Shown: piece after piece, positions 1 through 5,986 of the stretch
How positions within the stretch are numbered: position 1 is the first letter of the stretch
Layout: every line of letters starts with the position of its first letter
Origin: Acetatifactor sp.
GTDB lineage: Bacteria; Bacillota; Clostridia; Lachnospirales; Lachnospiraceae
Length of the DNA stretch: 6,065 nucleotides
NCBI GenBank assembly: GCA_016293615.1
Contig: JAEDDX010000099.1
Coordinates: 1-6,065 of the forward strand
Reading direction: 5' to 3'
Made by a program: the position numbers and the translations under genes
Notes under the pieces: generated by a model
The model's database searches: none
The model's input: the letters and a program-made list of their open reading frames with translations, nothing else
What the model was told of the DNA's origin: nothing

Positions 1-357
1 AAAAAGGCGCTGGAAGCCGGTGCGGCAGGGATTATTGTGTCTCATCATCATGGCATTATGGATTATGCAGTGCCACCGCTGATGGTATTGCCTAAGATTG
101 TAAAGGTCATCAGTAAAAAGATTCCCATATTCGTAGACTGTTGTATTGAGAGCGGCATGGATGTATTCAAGGCATTGGCGCTTGGGGCAGACGGTGTATG
201 TGTGGGACGTGCTATTATGGAACCGCTAAAGGAGCATGGTGCGCAGGGGGTATGCGATAAGCTGTTACAAATGGATCAGGAGTTAAGAGGTGCTATGGCA
301 AGAACCGGATTTGCAGATGTGGAATCAATTGACGAGACAGTATTGTGGAGGAAATGA
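1..357 (+). CDS. FMN-dependent alpha-hydroxy-acid oxidase/dehydrogenase-like protein (3' part, 118 residues)
   Basis: This reading frame is open from base 1, so only the C-terminal third of the protein is present. It matches the C-terminal end of the FMN-dependent alpha-hydroxy-acid dehydrogenase family (glycolate oxidase, lactate oxidase, L-lactate dehydrogenase), TIM-barrel flavoproteins that oxidise 2-hydroxy acids. Visible landmarks are GAAGIIVSHHHG (fragment residues 7-18), where the family has GADGIIVSNHGGRQ; IPIFVDCCIESG (41-52), where the family has a DGGIRRG phosphate loop; and FKALALGADGVCVGR (56-70), which is typical. The usual end of the family follows, with MARTGFADVESID near residues 97-109. 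The catalytic His is probably His16. The substrate-binding Arg of HGGRQ and the GG and Arg of the phosphate loop are absent, so this is a divergent subfamily whose substrate and even flavin binding are uncertain. The stop codon lies next to the start of the isomerase gene, which suggests one transcript. Confidence 0.85.
   Translation, partial: KKALEAGAAGIIVSHHHGIMDYAVPPLMVLPKIVKVISKKIPIFVDCCIESGMDVFKALALGADGVCVGRAIMEPLKEHGAQGVCDKLLQMDQELRGAMARTGFADVESIDETVLWRK
347..351 (+). promoter_or_regulatory. Ribosome binding site GGAGG inside the end of the upstream gene
   Basis: GGAGG lies in the last codons of the FMN-enzyme gene. It is 8 bases before a GTG at 360 and only 2 bases before the ATG at 354, whose last bases overlap the upstream TGA (ATGA). 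The spacing favours GTG 360 as the isomerase start. ATG 354 with coupled re-initiation remains possible. A third in-frame candidate, GTG 345, has no binding site in front of it. Confidence 0.6.
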
Positions 358-359
358 AA

Positions 360-1196
360 GTGAGATTAGGGGGCGGCATAGAAAGAAGTTATAAGAACCC
401 GCAGGAATGGTTGCAGCTGGTAAAACAGCTTGGGTATAGCGCTGTTTTGTTTCCTGTGGACAGTAATGCCAGTGATTCCGTGATACAAGATTACTTGTCA
501 GTCATACGGGAGAATGATTTGATAGTTGGCGAGGTCGGCGTTTGGAGAAATTGTCTTGCGCCTGATGATGCAAAACGGAAGGATGCCATGGACTATGCGA
601 AAGCGCAGCTGGCGCTTGCCGAGGAGGTCCATGCGAATTGCTGTGTTAACATCATCGGAAGTCGTGGCGATGTCTGGGATGGATTCTCTGCGGAGAACTA
701 TGACCCGGCAATCTATGACCTGGCGGTGGATAGTATTCGTGAGATTATCGATGCAGTAAAGCCTGTGCGGAGCTGTTATTCCATAGAGCCGATGCCCTGG
801 ATGGTGCCGGACTCCCCGCAACAGTACCTGCAGTTGATCAAGGATGTAGACCGCAAGGGATTTGGTGTTCATTTAGATTATGTCAATATGATAAACTGCC
901 CCAGACGTTATGTACAGAGCACTGCCTTTATCCGAGAGTGCTTCGAACTGTTGGGACCTTATATCAAAAGTATTCATGGCAAGGATGTTTTTATGGAGCA
1001 ATCTTATACAACCTTGATTCATGAGGTACAACCCGGTGCCGGTACACTGGATTATCCTAAGATTTTGCGGATGGTGGAAGCACTTGGTCCGGATACTGCA
1101 TTCTTTATTGAACACCTGCCGGATTATGAGACATATCTGCAGGTCGCTGGTTTTATTCGGGCGCAGGCGAAGGCGGCCGGTGTCGTGGTAAAATAG
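360..1196 (+). CDS. Sugar phosphate isomerase/epimerase-like TIM-barrel protein
   Basis: A protein of about 278 residues of the xylose-isomerase-like TIM-barrel superfamily (AP endonuclease family 2 fold, which includes D-tagatose 3-epimerase-type enzymes). Members use a divalent metal to isomerise or epimerise ketoses, inosose-type compounds and related sugars in the cytoplasm. The expected metal ligands occur in the right order and on strand-end motifs: Glu143 in SIEPMPW, Asp173 in VHLDYVN, His206 in SIHGKDV and Glu251 in FIEHLPD (numbered from GTG 360). The segment PGAGTLDYPKIL, near residues 225-236, is also typical. Length is normal and the gene looks intact. It overlaps or directly follows the FMN-enzyme gene, so the two products are probably made together and may act in sequence on one substrate. 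The start is uncertain among 345, 354 and 360. The exact substrate cannot be told from sequence. Confidence 0.87.
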   Translation: MRLGGGIERSYKNPQEWLQLVKQLGYSAVLFPVDSNASDSVIQDYLSVIRENDLIVGEVGVWRNCLAPDDAKRKDAMDYAKAQLALAEEVHANCCVNIIGSRGDVWDGFSAENYDPAIYDLAVDSIREIIDAVKPVRSCYSIEPMPWMVPDSPQQYLQLIKDVDRKGFGVHLDYVNMINCPRRYVQSTAFIRECFELLGPYIKSIHGKDVFMEQSYTTLIHEVQPGAGTLDYPKILRMVEALGPDTAFFIEHLPDYETYLQVAGFIRAQAKAAGVVVK

Positions 1197-1320
1197 ACCC
1201 GGGCAACAGCGTATGCAACCCGAAAGGACAGTAATTGTGATTTCGCCTCGGATGCAGGGTAAGGACGCTGCAGTCAGAGGGCATCATTATGAGAAGGTAT
1301 TGTAAAATGGGAGGTCTGTT

Positions 1321-1965
1321 ATGAAATATCAGTACTATGAAACACCGGAGAACATGAAAGGGTTGGAAGCGTGGGGATTTAACTGGTTGGAGTTTGTCAC
1401 ATCGATTCCGGCACCGATGTTTCTCGTAACGACATATAAAACAAACGGAAAAACAAACGCCTGTATGCAGTCCTGGGCAACCTTCACCACAGCGGATAAA
1501 GGAAGCCGCTTCTTTGCGATTCTGTCCAGCGTAAACAAGGGCGGTCATCTGTATCAAACCTTACTTGAGCAGAAATGCGCTGTAGTCAATTTTCTGTCTG
1601 TTGATTTGTATGAGAAAGCGATGACAACGATACAGAAGAATCAATGGGAAGCAGACGAATTGGCAGAATCAGGTTTGACGGCAGTCAAGGCTGAGAAGGT
1701 CGACGCACCAATGGTAGATGAGTGCTTTATGAATCTGGAGTGCCGGTTGGTCTGGGAAAAGGAAATCGTACCCGGCGATGACCATGTGATGGTGTGTCTT
1801 GAGGTTGTGAATGTTCACATTGATGAAAAATATCTGGATAGTCGTATTGAAGAAAAAGGAATTATCTATAATATTCATCATCCGATCAATCCGGAGAAGT
1901 TTACCGGTAAGGCACATGATTACATAGGTATTGTGAAGCCTATCGCGGATGTAGGTGAATATTGA
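1321..1965 (+). CDS. Flavin reductase family protein (FMN-binding split barrel)
   Basis: A 214-residue protein resembling the flavin-reductase-like domain (FMN-binding split barrel). Such proteins bind FMN and either reduce free flavin for a partner enzyme or act as small flavoproteins of their own. Supporting features are the opening strand SIPAPMFLVTTYKTNGKTNACMQSW in two pieces (residues 28-40 and 41-52), with the typical Pro, the TT pair and N-x-x-x-x-S/T-W region; the segment KGGHLYQTLLEQKCAVVNFL near 73-92, which matches the helix and 'vvN' strand of the family; and the late strand DHVMVCLEVVNVHIDE (154-169). The start is supported by GGGAGG at 1309-1314, six bases before the ATG. It lies 124 bases after the isomerase gene and could share its transcript. 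It is the second flavin-related gene in the window. Whether it serves the upstream FMN enzyme is a guess. Confidence 0.85.
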   Translation: MKYQYYETPENMKGLEAWGFNWLEFVTSIPAPMFLVTTYKTNGKTNACMQSWATFTTADKGSRFFAILSSVNKGGHLYQTLLEQKCAVVNFLSVDLYEKAMTTIQKNQWEADELAESGLTAVKAEKVDAPMVDECFMNLECRLVWEKEIVPGDDHVMVCLEVVNVHIDEKYLDSRIEEKGIIYNIHHPINPEKFTGKAHDYIGIVKPIADVGEY

Positions 1966-1995
1966 TCCCGGAAGAGGGAGAATGTAGCCCTTACC

Positions 1996-2060
1996 GGATG
2001 TTGCCCCTGCGGGAAGCGGTGATGCGGCAGCATTCCTTTGTGCGGTTGTCTGTACCGCGT
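1996..2060 (+). other. Two possible stem-loops in the leader of the first GNAT gene
   Basis: In the 130-base gap between the flavin reductase and the acetyltransferase, bases 1998-2005 (ATGTTGCC) can pair with 2026-2033 (GGCAGCAT) as an 8-bp stem with one G-U pair; with a bulged T it can be extended by GG/CC at 1996-1997 and 2035-2036. A second stem pairs GCGGT at 2042-2046 with ACCGC at 2054-2058 around a 7-base loop. No run of T follows either stem, so neither looks like a standard intrinsic terminator. They could be RNA-processing or stability elements, or chance. Confidence 0.35.
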
Positions 2061-2095
2061 GTACATGAGACATAGGTAAAGTGAAAGGGAAAATG

Positions 2096-2578
2096 ATGAA
2101 CAGAATTGTTACTGCAACAAGAGACGACAGGGAGGAGATACTGGCTCTTTACAAAACGATGCTTTATGGACCGGCCGACTGGAATGAGTATTATCCCAAT
2201 GAAGATACCATTGAATTTGACTTATCCAGAAACGCCCTGTATGTCATGAAAGATGACGAAGACCGGATCATTGCTGCGATTTCCATCGACGAAGACGAGG
2301 ATGTTAAGAACCTTTCCTGTTGGAGCAGGGAGCTCATTCCCAGTGCTGAACTGGCAAGGCTGTGTGTACGAAAAGATATGCAGAATCAGGGGATTGCCAA
2401 GAAAATGATGAGGTATGTATTTGAAATCCTAAAAAAAGAAGGAAACAAAGGGGTACATATTCTGGTCAAAACAGGTCACGAAGCAGCATTGTCGTCCTAT
2501 AGTGCGATCGGCTTTCGGATGGTCGGGGAATGTAATCTTTTTGATAAAGATTTTGTCTGCATGGAGATACCCTTATAG
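2096..2578 (+). CDS. GNAT family N-acetyltransferase
   Basis: A small single-domain acetyltransferase of about 160 residues, the usual length for GNAT enzymes, which move an acetyl group from acetyl-CoA to an amine. The acetyl-CoA pyrophosphate loop is visible as LARLCVRKDMQNQGIAKKMM (residues 87-105), with Q96-N97-Q98-G99-I100-A101 fitting the Q/R-x-x-G-x-G/A motif. A helix follows, then the strand GVHILVKTG (119-127) and the C-terminal ALSSYSAIGFRMVGE region (131-145), which has the usual Y...GF. The N-terminal half is rich in acidic residues. The start at ATG 2096 was chosen because GGGA at 2087-2090 sits at a suitable distance; ATG 2093 and GTG 2081 are in-frame alternatives. The substrate is unknown. 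It is followed after 36 bases by the DUF3795 gene, probably on the same transcript. Confidence 0.87.
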   Translation: MNRIVTATRDDREEILALYKTMLYGPADWNEYYPNEDTIEFDLSRNALYVMKDDEDRIIAAISIDEDEDVKNLSCWSRELIPSAELARLCVRKDMQNQGIAKKMMRYVFEILKKEGNKGVHILVKTGHEAALSSYSAIGFRMVGECNLFDKDFVCMEIPL

Positions 2579-2614
2579 GGCATTTGCCTGAGGAAAGCAT
2601 GAGGAGGCACCAAA

Positions 2615-3052
2615 ATGAAATGGTATGTTGATCAGTACGAAGAGTTGATGACGGGGAAGCCTATTATCTCTGTATGCGGCGATGACTGCGCGGTGTGTCC
2701 GAGATTTCTGGCCAAAACAGCGGAAGAACTTCATGAGACGGCAGAGTTTTGGTACAAGGCAGGTTGGAGAGACCATATCGTAACAAATGAAGAAATAAAA
2801 TGTACCGGCTGCGGAAGTCATCCCACCTGTAGCTTTATGCTCCTGCCCTGCACGAAAGAGCATGGAGTAGCGATGTGTTATGAATGTGAGTCCTTTCAAT
2901 GTGACAAGGTACATAATATGTTGAACGGTTCCTATGAGAAAATGCAGCAATGCAGAAGAGTCTGTGAATCCGTAAAAGAATTTGAATTGTTTCAGAGAGC
3001 TTTTTATCACAAAGAACAAAATATACATGCGGAAAGCAGCATGAACGAATGA
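2615..3052 (+). CDS. DUF3795 domain-containing cysteine-rich protein
   Basis: A 145-residue protein matching the DUF3795 pattern, a family of small cysteine-rich bacterial and archaeal proteins of unknown function. The characteristic cysteines are all present: CGDDCAVCPRF (Cys21, Cys25, Cys28), CTGCGSHPTC (Cys63, Cys66, Cys72), Cys79, CYECESFQC (Cys88, Cys91, Cys96), and two more in a C-terminal helix (Cys113, Cys117), twelve in all. This arrangement suggests binding of zinc or an iron-sulfur cluster. No signal peptide or membrane segment is seen, so it should be cytoplasmic. The start is well supported by GAGGAGG at 2601-2607, seven bases before the ATG. It sits between the GNAT and the hydrolase genes with short gaps on each side, consistent with an operon. 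Confidence 0.88.
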   Translation: MKWYVDQYEELMTGKPIISVCGDDCAVCPRFLAKTAEELHETAEFWYKAGWRDHIVTNEEIKCTGCGSHPTCSFMLLPCTKEHGVAMCYECESFQCDKVHNMLNGSYEKMQQCRRVCESVKEFELFQRAFYHKEQNIHAESSMNE

Positions 3053-3060
3053 ATTGAATT

Positions 3061-3069
3061 GGGGAGGAG
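3061..3069 (+). promoter_or_regulatory. Strong ribosome binding site that fixes the hydrolase start
   Basis: GGGGAGGAG lies 8 bases before the ATG at 3078. The frame is open back to a TTG at 3054, but that start would place this binding site inside the gene, so ATG 3078 is preferred. Confidence 0.8.
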
Positions 3070-3077
3070 ATAACACT

Positions 3078-4730
3078 ATGAAAACGTTACCGAATGTTAG
3101 GACATTTGAAGACGGCAGTAAGATGTGGGAGGAAAGCTTTGAGGAGTTTACCGTAAAAGTATATATTCCTGTAAGCGAGTTGCCGAAGGATATTGTCAAT
3201 TTTGGATTCCGAGCACCTTATCTTATGATTTTTGAGGAAACACCGCAGACCCGGGAGGAGGCAAAGAAGTATGCTGACGCCAATGGTTTTGCCCGGATTG
3301 CCGCAGAATATGCCGGCTCGGTCTGCTTTTTTTATCCGGAAGGGGGCTGGAAGAACGCGAGTAAAAACTTGTTTGCGTCCATTCTTTCCCAGTCTCGAAT
3401 CAGTCAATACTATGGGGATGGTTATGCCGTCATGTATGACCGGTTTGCAAAGAAAATGGGGGATTGTTTTATCCGGGGAGCGGTCCTTCGCACCTATGTT
3501 TATGCCGCAGGAGAGGCTGCTGATTATGTAGCGGAGAACTGTCTGAAAACGATTCAGGGTGATGGTCTCTATGGCAAGGGGGATATCACGCCGGTGTGCT
3601 GTACTCTGGAGAGACTCAGCTTCGCTCCTGAGTCTGAACGCAGAGATCTGCCTGTAGTATCTGTGGGAAATACGGAAGCGGTAAATGAGGCGCTTCGCAG
3701 GGGGACAGACCATTTGCTCATTCGGGAAAAGGCAGAATACGAGAAGGACTTTCGGGAATTTGTCGGAACTTACCGCAGAATGATGGGGCATCTGGAGACA
3801 GAGCCTGATCTGGATGCTATGGGCATGAAGGTGGAACCTTCCTATTGCGTGGTCACTACAACACCGGACAATCGCGGCGATGATCGTGACACCACAAGCC
3901 ATGCCATCGGTTATGTGGCATATTACAACAAGGATATTATGCGAGACGGAAGGAAGGTGCCACTGTTGATGTGCTTCCACGGCGGCGGAGATTCTGCAAT
4001 GTGTATGGCTTCTCTTTCCGGCTGGACGGAGGTTGCAAGAAAATATGATTTCCTTCTGGTCAGTGTCGAGAATCATCTGAACAGTACTGCAACAGAGACG
4101 ATGGAGCTGATCGAGCATCTAAGGACCGTCTACAACATCGACGAGCAGAGAATCTATGCCAGCGGTTTTTCCATGGGAGGCTGCAAGTCCTGGGACATGT
4201 TCCAGGAATATCCCGAGAAGTTTGCCGCAGTGGCACCCATGGATGCCACCTTTGATGTGGGACTGAATGCTTCCGGTGAGCCGGCACCTCGTGTAAACCG
4301 CAGTACGCTGTTACCGGTGTTTTATGCCGGAGGAGAGATCACTCCTCTGCCTGAGCTGCCGTTTCAGGAGCTCAAGTGCCTGAATCGTATGAAGTATGTC
4401 TGCGAGGTCAATCAGACAGATATCCGGAGCCTGGCAGAGTTTGACCGGCAGGAGCTCTGGGAGGATCCCATCTGGAGCGTAAAGGGAAATTACCGGATAG
4501 AGCTGGAGAATCACGAGCGGGAAAACAGTGTGTTGACCATGAACCTCTTTACCACCGGAAAGGATCATTGTTATTGTATCTTTGCCTGTGTCGGCAACCA
4601 GGGACACGAAGTGCGCCATCATACCTGTGAGAATGCATGGAAATTTTTAAGTGAATTCCGTCGTCTGCCCGATGGCAGGATCGAAGGCGGAGAGTTGGAG
4701 CAGGTGCTTGCAAGGTATCGGGACAACTGA
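3078..4730 (+). CDS. Alpha/beta hydrolase, PHB depolymerase/feruloyl esterase-like, with probable degenerate N-terminal hydrolase domain
   Basis: A 550-residue protein. The C-terminal half (about 275-550) is a serine hydrolase of the alpha/beta fold, close in style to the PHB-depolymerase/feruloyl-esterase group (LpqC-like). It shows the oxyanion-hole motif FHGGG (His301-Gly304), the nucleophile elbow YASGFSMGG with Ser365, and a likely catalytic His in GHEVRHH (His510, with His514 and His515 as alternatives). The acid residue is not certain. Such enzymes cleave esters of acyl or aromatic groups. The N-terminal half (1-270) seems to repeat the fold: APYLMIFEETPQTR lines up with VPLLMCFHGGGDSA, and VYAAGEAADY with IYASGFSMGG, which puts Ala147 at the nucleophile position. 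That half would be inactive. There is no signal peptide, so the protein is probably cytoplasmic and acts on imported substrates. The gene follows the DUF3795 gene by 25 bases. Confidence 0.85.
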   Translation: MKTLPNVRTFEDGSKMWEESFEEFTVKVYIPVSELPKDIVNFGFRAPYLMIFEETPQTREEAKKYADANGFARIAAEYAGSVCFFYPEGGWKNASKNLFASILSQSRISQYYGDGYAVMYDRFAKKMGDCFIRGAVLRTYVYAAGEAADYVAENCLKTIQGDGLYGKGDITPVCCTLERLSFAPESERRDLPVVSVGNTEAVNEALRRGTDHLLIREKAEYEKDFREFVGTYRRMMGHLETEPDLDAMGMKVEPSYCVVTTTPDNRGDDRDTTSHAIGYVAYYNKDIMRDGRKVPLLMCFHGGGDSAMCMASLSGWTEVARKYDFLLVSVENHLNSTATETMELIEHLRTVYNIDEQRIYASGFSMGGCKSWDMFQEYPEKFAAVAPMDATFDVGLNASGEPAPRVNRSTLLPVFYAGGEITPLPELPFQELKCLNRMKYVCEVNQTDIRSLAEFDRQELWEDPIWSVKGNYRIELENHERENSVLTMNLFTTGKDHCYCIFACVGNQGHEVRHHTCENAWKFLSEFRRLPDGRIEGGELEQVLARYRDN

Positions 4731-4907
4731 CTGATCCGTTTAGAGGACTCCATCTTGCGGTATCTGCCTTCTGACCGGGTTGAGAAGATCGGAGACAGGA
4801 AGGCACTACAGTATGCAATCAGAAATGTGACGGTAACAAAGAGAAATACAATGCTCAAGGAGCGTCTGTTTGATCCATATCTGTCGTTGGCGGGAGAGCG
4901 TGCATAG
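4731..4907 (+). pseudogene. Unrecognised coding remnant directly after the hydrolase stop
   Basis: After the hydrolase TGA the same frame stays open for 58 sense codons to a TAG at 4905. Codon choice looks like real coding sequence. The translation runs from LIRLEDSILRYLPSDRVEK to a basic stretch VTVTKRNTMLKERLFDPYL and ends in GERA. No binding site and no good start codon are visible; in-frame candidates are TTG 4755, GTG 4827 and ATG 4851. I do not recognise the family. It could be the C-terminal end of a gene whose front was deleted, or a former C-terminal extension of the hydrolase cut off by the TGA. The hydrolase appears complete without it, so a separate decayed gene is favoured. Confidence 0.45.
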
Positions 4908-4908
4908 A

Positions 4909-5016
4909 ACAGAATATATTGGGTTATACGAAAAATATGGATACCGCTATCTTATGGATATTGTCAATTATGGAAATGGAACTGACAGATTGTATGTGAA
5001 AGAATTAAACTCGTAA
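4909..5016 (+). pseudogene. GNAT acetyltransferase C-terminal remnant
   Basis: A 35-codon piece in another frame from the preceding remnant, ending at TAA 5014. It reads IGLYEKYGYRYLMDI, then YGNGTDRLYVKELNS, which is the typical last helix and strands of a GNAT enzyme (LYEKYGF...TDRLYVKEL). The acetyl-CoA motif and the rest of the domain are missing. The frame is open back to 4837, but family resemblance begins only near 4909. A GTG at 4900 exists, with no convincing binding site. This is most likely the tail of a destroyed acetyltransferase gene, not the end of either intact GNAT in this window. Confidence 0.55.
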
Positions 5017-5056
5017 GTTGCAGGATACCGGTTCCCGGATTTTGCAATATAGTAGT

Positions 5057-5062
5057 GAGGAG
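5057..5062 (+). promoter_or_regulatory. Ribosome binding site for the second GNAT gene, with a three-codon reading frame before the start
   Basis: GAGGAG lies 11 bases before the ATG at 5074, which is a long but workable spacing. Between them is ATG TGT AGA TGA (5066-5077), whose TGA overlaps the gene's ATG as ATGA. Its ATG is only 3 bases from the binding site, so it may not be used. Confidence 0.5.
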
Positions 5063-5073
5063 AAAATGTGTAG

Positions 5074-5652
5074 ATGAACAGAGAAATAATTGCATTACCC
5101 AAAGAAAACTGGAAGGGTGTACCCATTCCGCTTGTAACCCGTAGTGACAGTTACTATGATGTGGAAATTGCTCCTATGGATAACGAAGGATGTACCATTC
5201 GTTTGGTGCGAAAGAAAGCGGAGAAGGAGATTATTCATACCCCGGAGGAATATGATTTTCCGGATAGCTTGTATCAGGATCACTGGGAAAAAGCGCAGGC
5301 TTATGGAATCGTTGGAGATAACGGAGAACTGTTGGCATGTATAGAGGTATGCCCTGAGGAATGGTCAAACAGGCTTATGGTTACAGAACTATGGGTAGAT
5401 GATAGCCTTCGGAAGCAGGGAATCGGCAAAATGCTTATGGACAAGGCAAAGGAAATTGCGAAGCTTCAAAATAGACGGGCAATTATTCTGGAGACCCAGT
5501 CCTGCAATACGAATGCCATCGGGTTTTATCTGCATCAGGGATTTGAATTGATTGGGTTTGATAAATGCTGTTATACAAACAAAGATATTGAAAGAAGAGA
5601 GGTTCGGATTAACCTGGGTTATTTCTTTGATATGAATGGGCGTTGGGAATAA
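5074..5652 (+). CDS. GNAT family N-acetyltransferase, streptothricin acetyltransferase-like
   Basis: A 192-residue acetyl-CoA-dependent acetyltransferase. The acetyl-CoA loop is TELWVDDSLRKQGIGKMLMD (residues 104-123), with R113-K114-Q115-G116-I117-G118 matching R/Q-x-x-G-x-G. Then come the strand AIILETQSCNTNAIGFYLHQ (136-155) and GFELIGFDKCCYTN (156-169). From memory, the LETQ...N..A..FY...GF sequence followed by a Tyr-Asn-rich tail resembles streptothricin acetyltransferases of the Sat4/SatA kind, as do the overall length and the long N-terminal lead. Resemblance to a resistance family does not show resistance; the native substrate may be another amine. The gene follows a remnant-rich stretch and precedes A/T-rich DNA, so it may be transcribed alone, although no good promoter was found in front of it. 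Confidence 0.88.
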   Translation: MNREIIALPKENWKGVPIPLVTRSDSYYDVEIAPMDNEGCTIRLVRKKAEKEIIHTPEEYDFPDSLYQDHWEKAQAYGIVGDNGELLACIEVCPEEWSNRLMVTELWVDDSLRKQGIGKMLMDKAKEIAKLQNRRAIILETQSCNTNAIGFYLHQGFELIGFDKCCYTNKDIERREVRINLGYFFDMNGRWE

Positions 5653-5853
5653 TCCGACTTAGCTTTGAAGGGTGAGAATTATTATTCACGCAATATGATA
5701 TGGCATAGGGATTATTCATGGAGTATTCTTAATGTATCAGCTGAAAAACAAAACATTATAGCAGAAAGAGAAAAAATGAATAAGCCCAATTTTCATTTAC
5801 ATCATATCTTTCAATACCCGTTTAAGAACCCATATTTATTTATTACTTTAACA

Positions 5854-5867
5854 CAAACATATGTTTG
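5854..5867. repeat. 14-bp perfect palindrome
   Basis: CAAACATATGTTTG is an exact 14-bp palindrome about 90 bases upstream of the promoter candidate. Its symmetry would suit a dimeric regulator, but A/T-rich palindromes also arise by chance. Confidence 0.4.
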
Positions 5868-5957
5868 AACCAAATGATATCGCAATAGCTATAGATTTTT
5901 ATTGGATTATTCTATAAATTTCGTAATTTTCACATATATATGTAATGTGGTTTTAGA

Positions 5958-5986
5958 TTGAAAACATGATTCCTCTGTGTTAGTAT
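5958..5986 (+). promoter_or_regulatory. Candidate sigma-A promoter facing the right edge
   Basis: TTGAAA at 5958-5963 matches the -35 consensus TTGACA at five of six bases. Exactly 17 bases later, TAGTAT at 5981-5986 matches TATAAT at four of six and is preceded by TGT, an extended -10 element. It would start a transcript near 5993, with a leader running past the end of the window. The gene it would serve is not visible. Confidence 0.45.

Noticed and set aside
1197..1320. Regulatory RNA or gene in the gap before the flavin reductase
   Set aside because: Only a 5-bp TGCAG/CTGCA stem (1253-1257 with 1268-1272) and the ribosome binding site are visible; no promoter, terminator or coding remnant was convincing.
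2573..3199. A 208-codon open frame on the - strand
   Set aside because: It covers the DUF3795 gene in reverse and the start of the hydrolase. Both + strand genes have clear family motifs and ribosome binding sites, so this frame is a shadow.
3087..4118. A 343-codon open frame on the - strand
   Set aside because: It lies entirely opposite the hydrolase gene, has no domain features, and its translation is the kind of Cys/His/Arg/Ile-rich sequence expected from the reverse of a real gene.
5018..5053. Promoter for the second GNAT gene (TTGCAG with TATAGT at 5048-5053)
   Set aside because: The spacing is 24 bases, and a transcript from this -10 would start at or inside the ribosome binding site at 5057-5062. 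The TTGCA/TGCAA and CCGG/CCGG inverted repeats here are also short and mismatched inside.
5665..5868. Possible small gene after the second GNAT (TTG start, 67 codons; or ATG 5776, 30 codons)
   Set aside because: No clear ribosome binding site, A/T-rich composition unlike the neighbouring genes, and no recognisable domain or membrane pattern. Not excluded as a small peptide, but unsupported.
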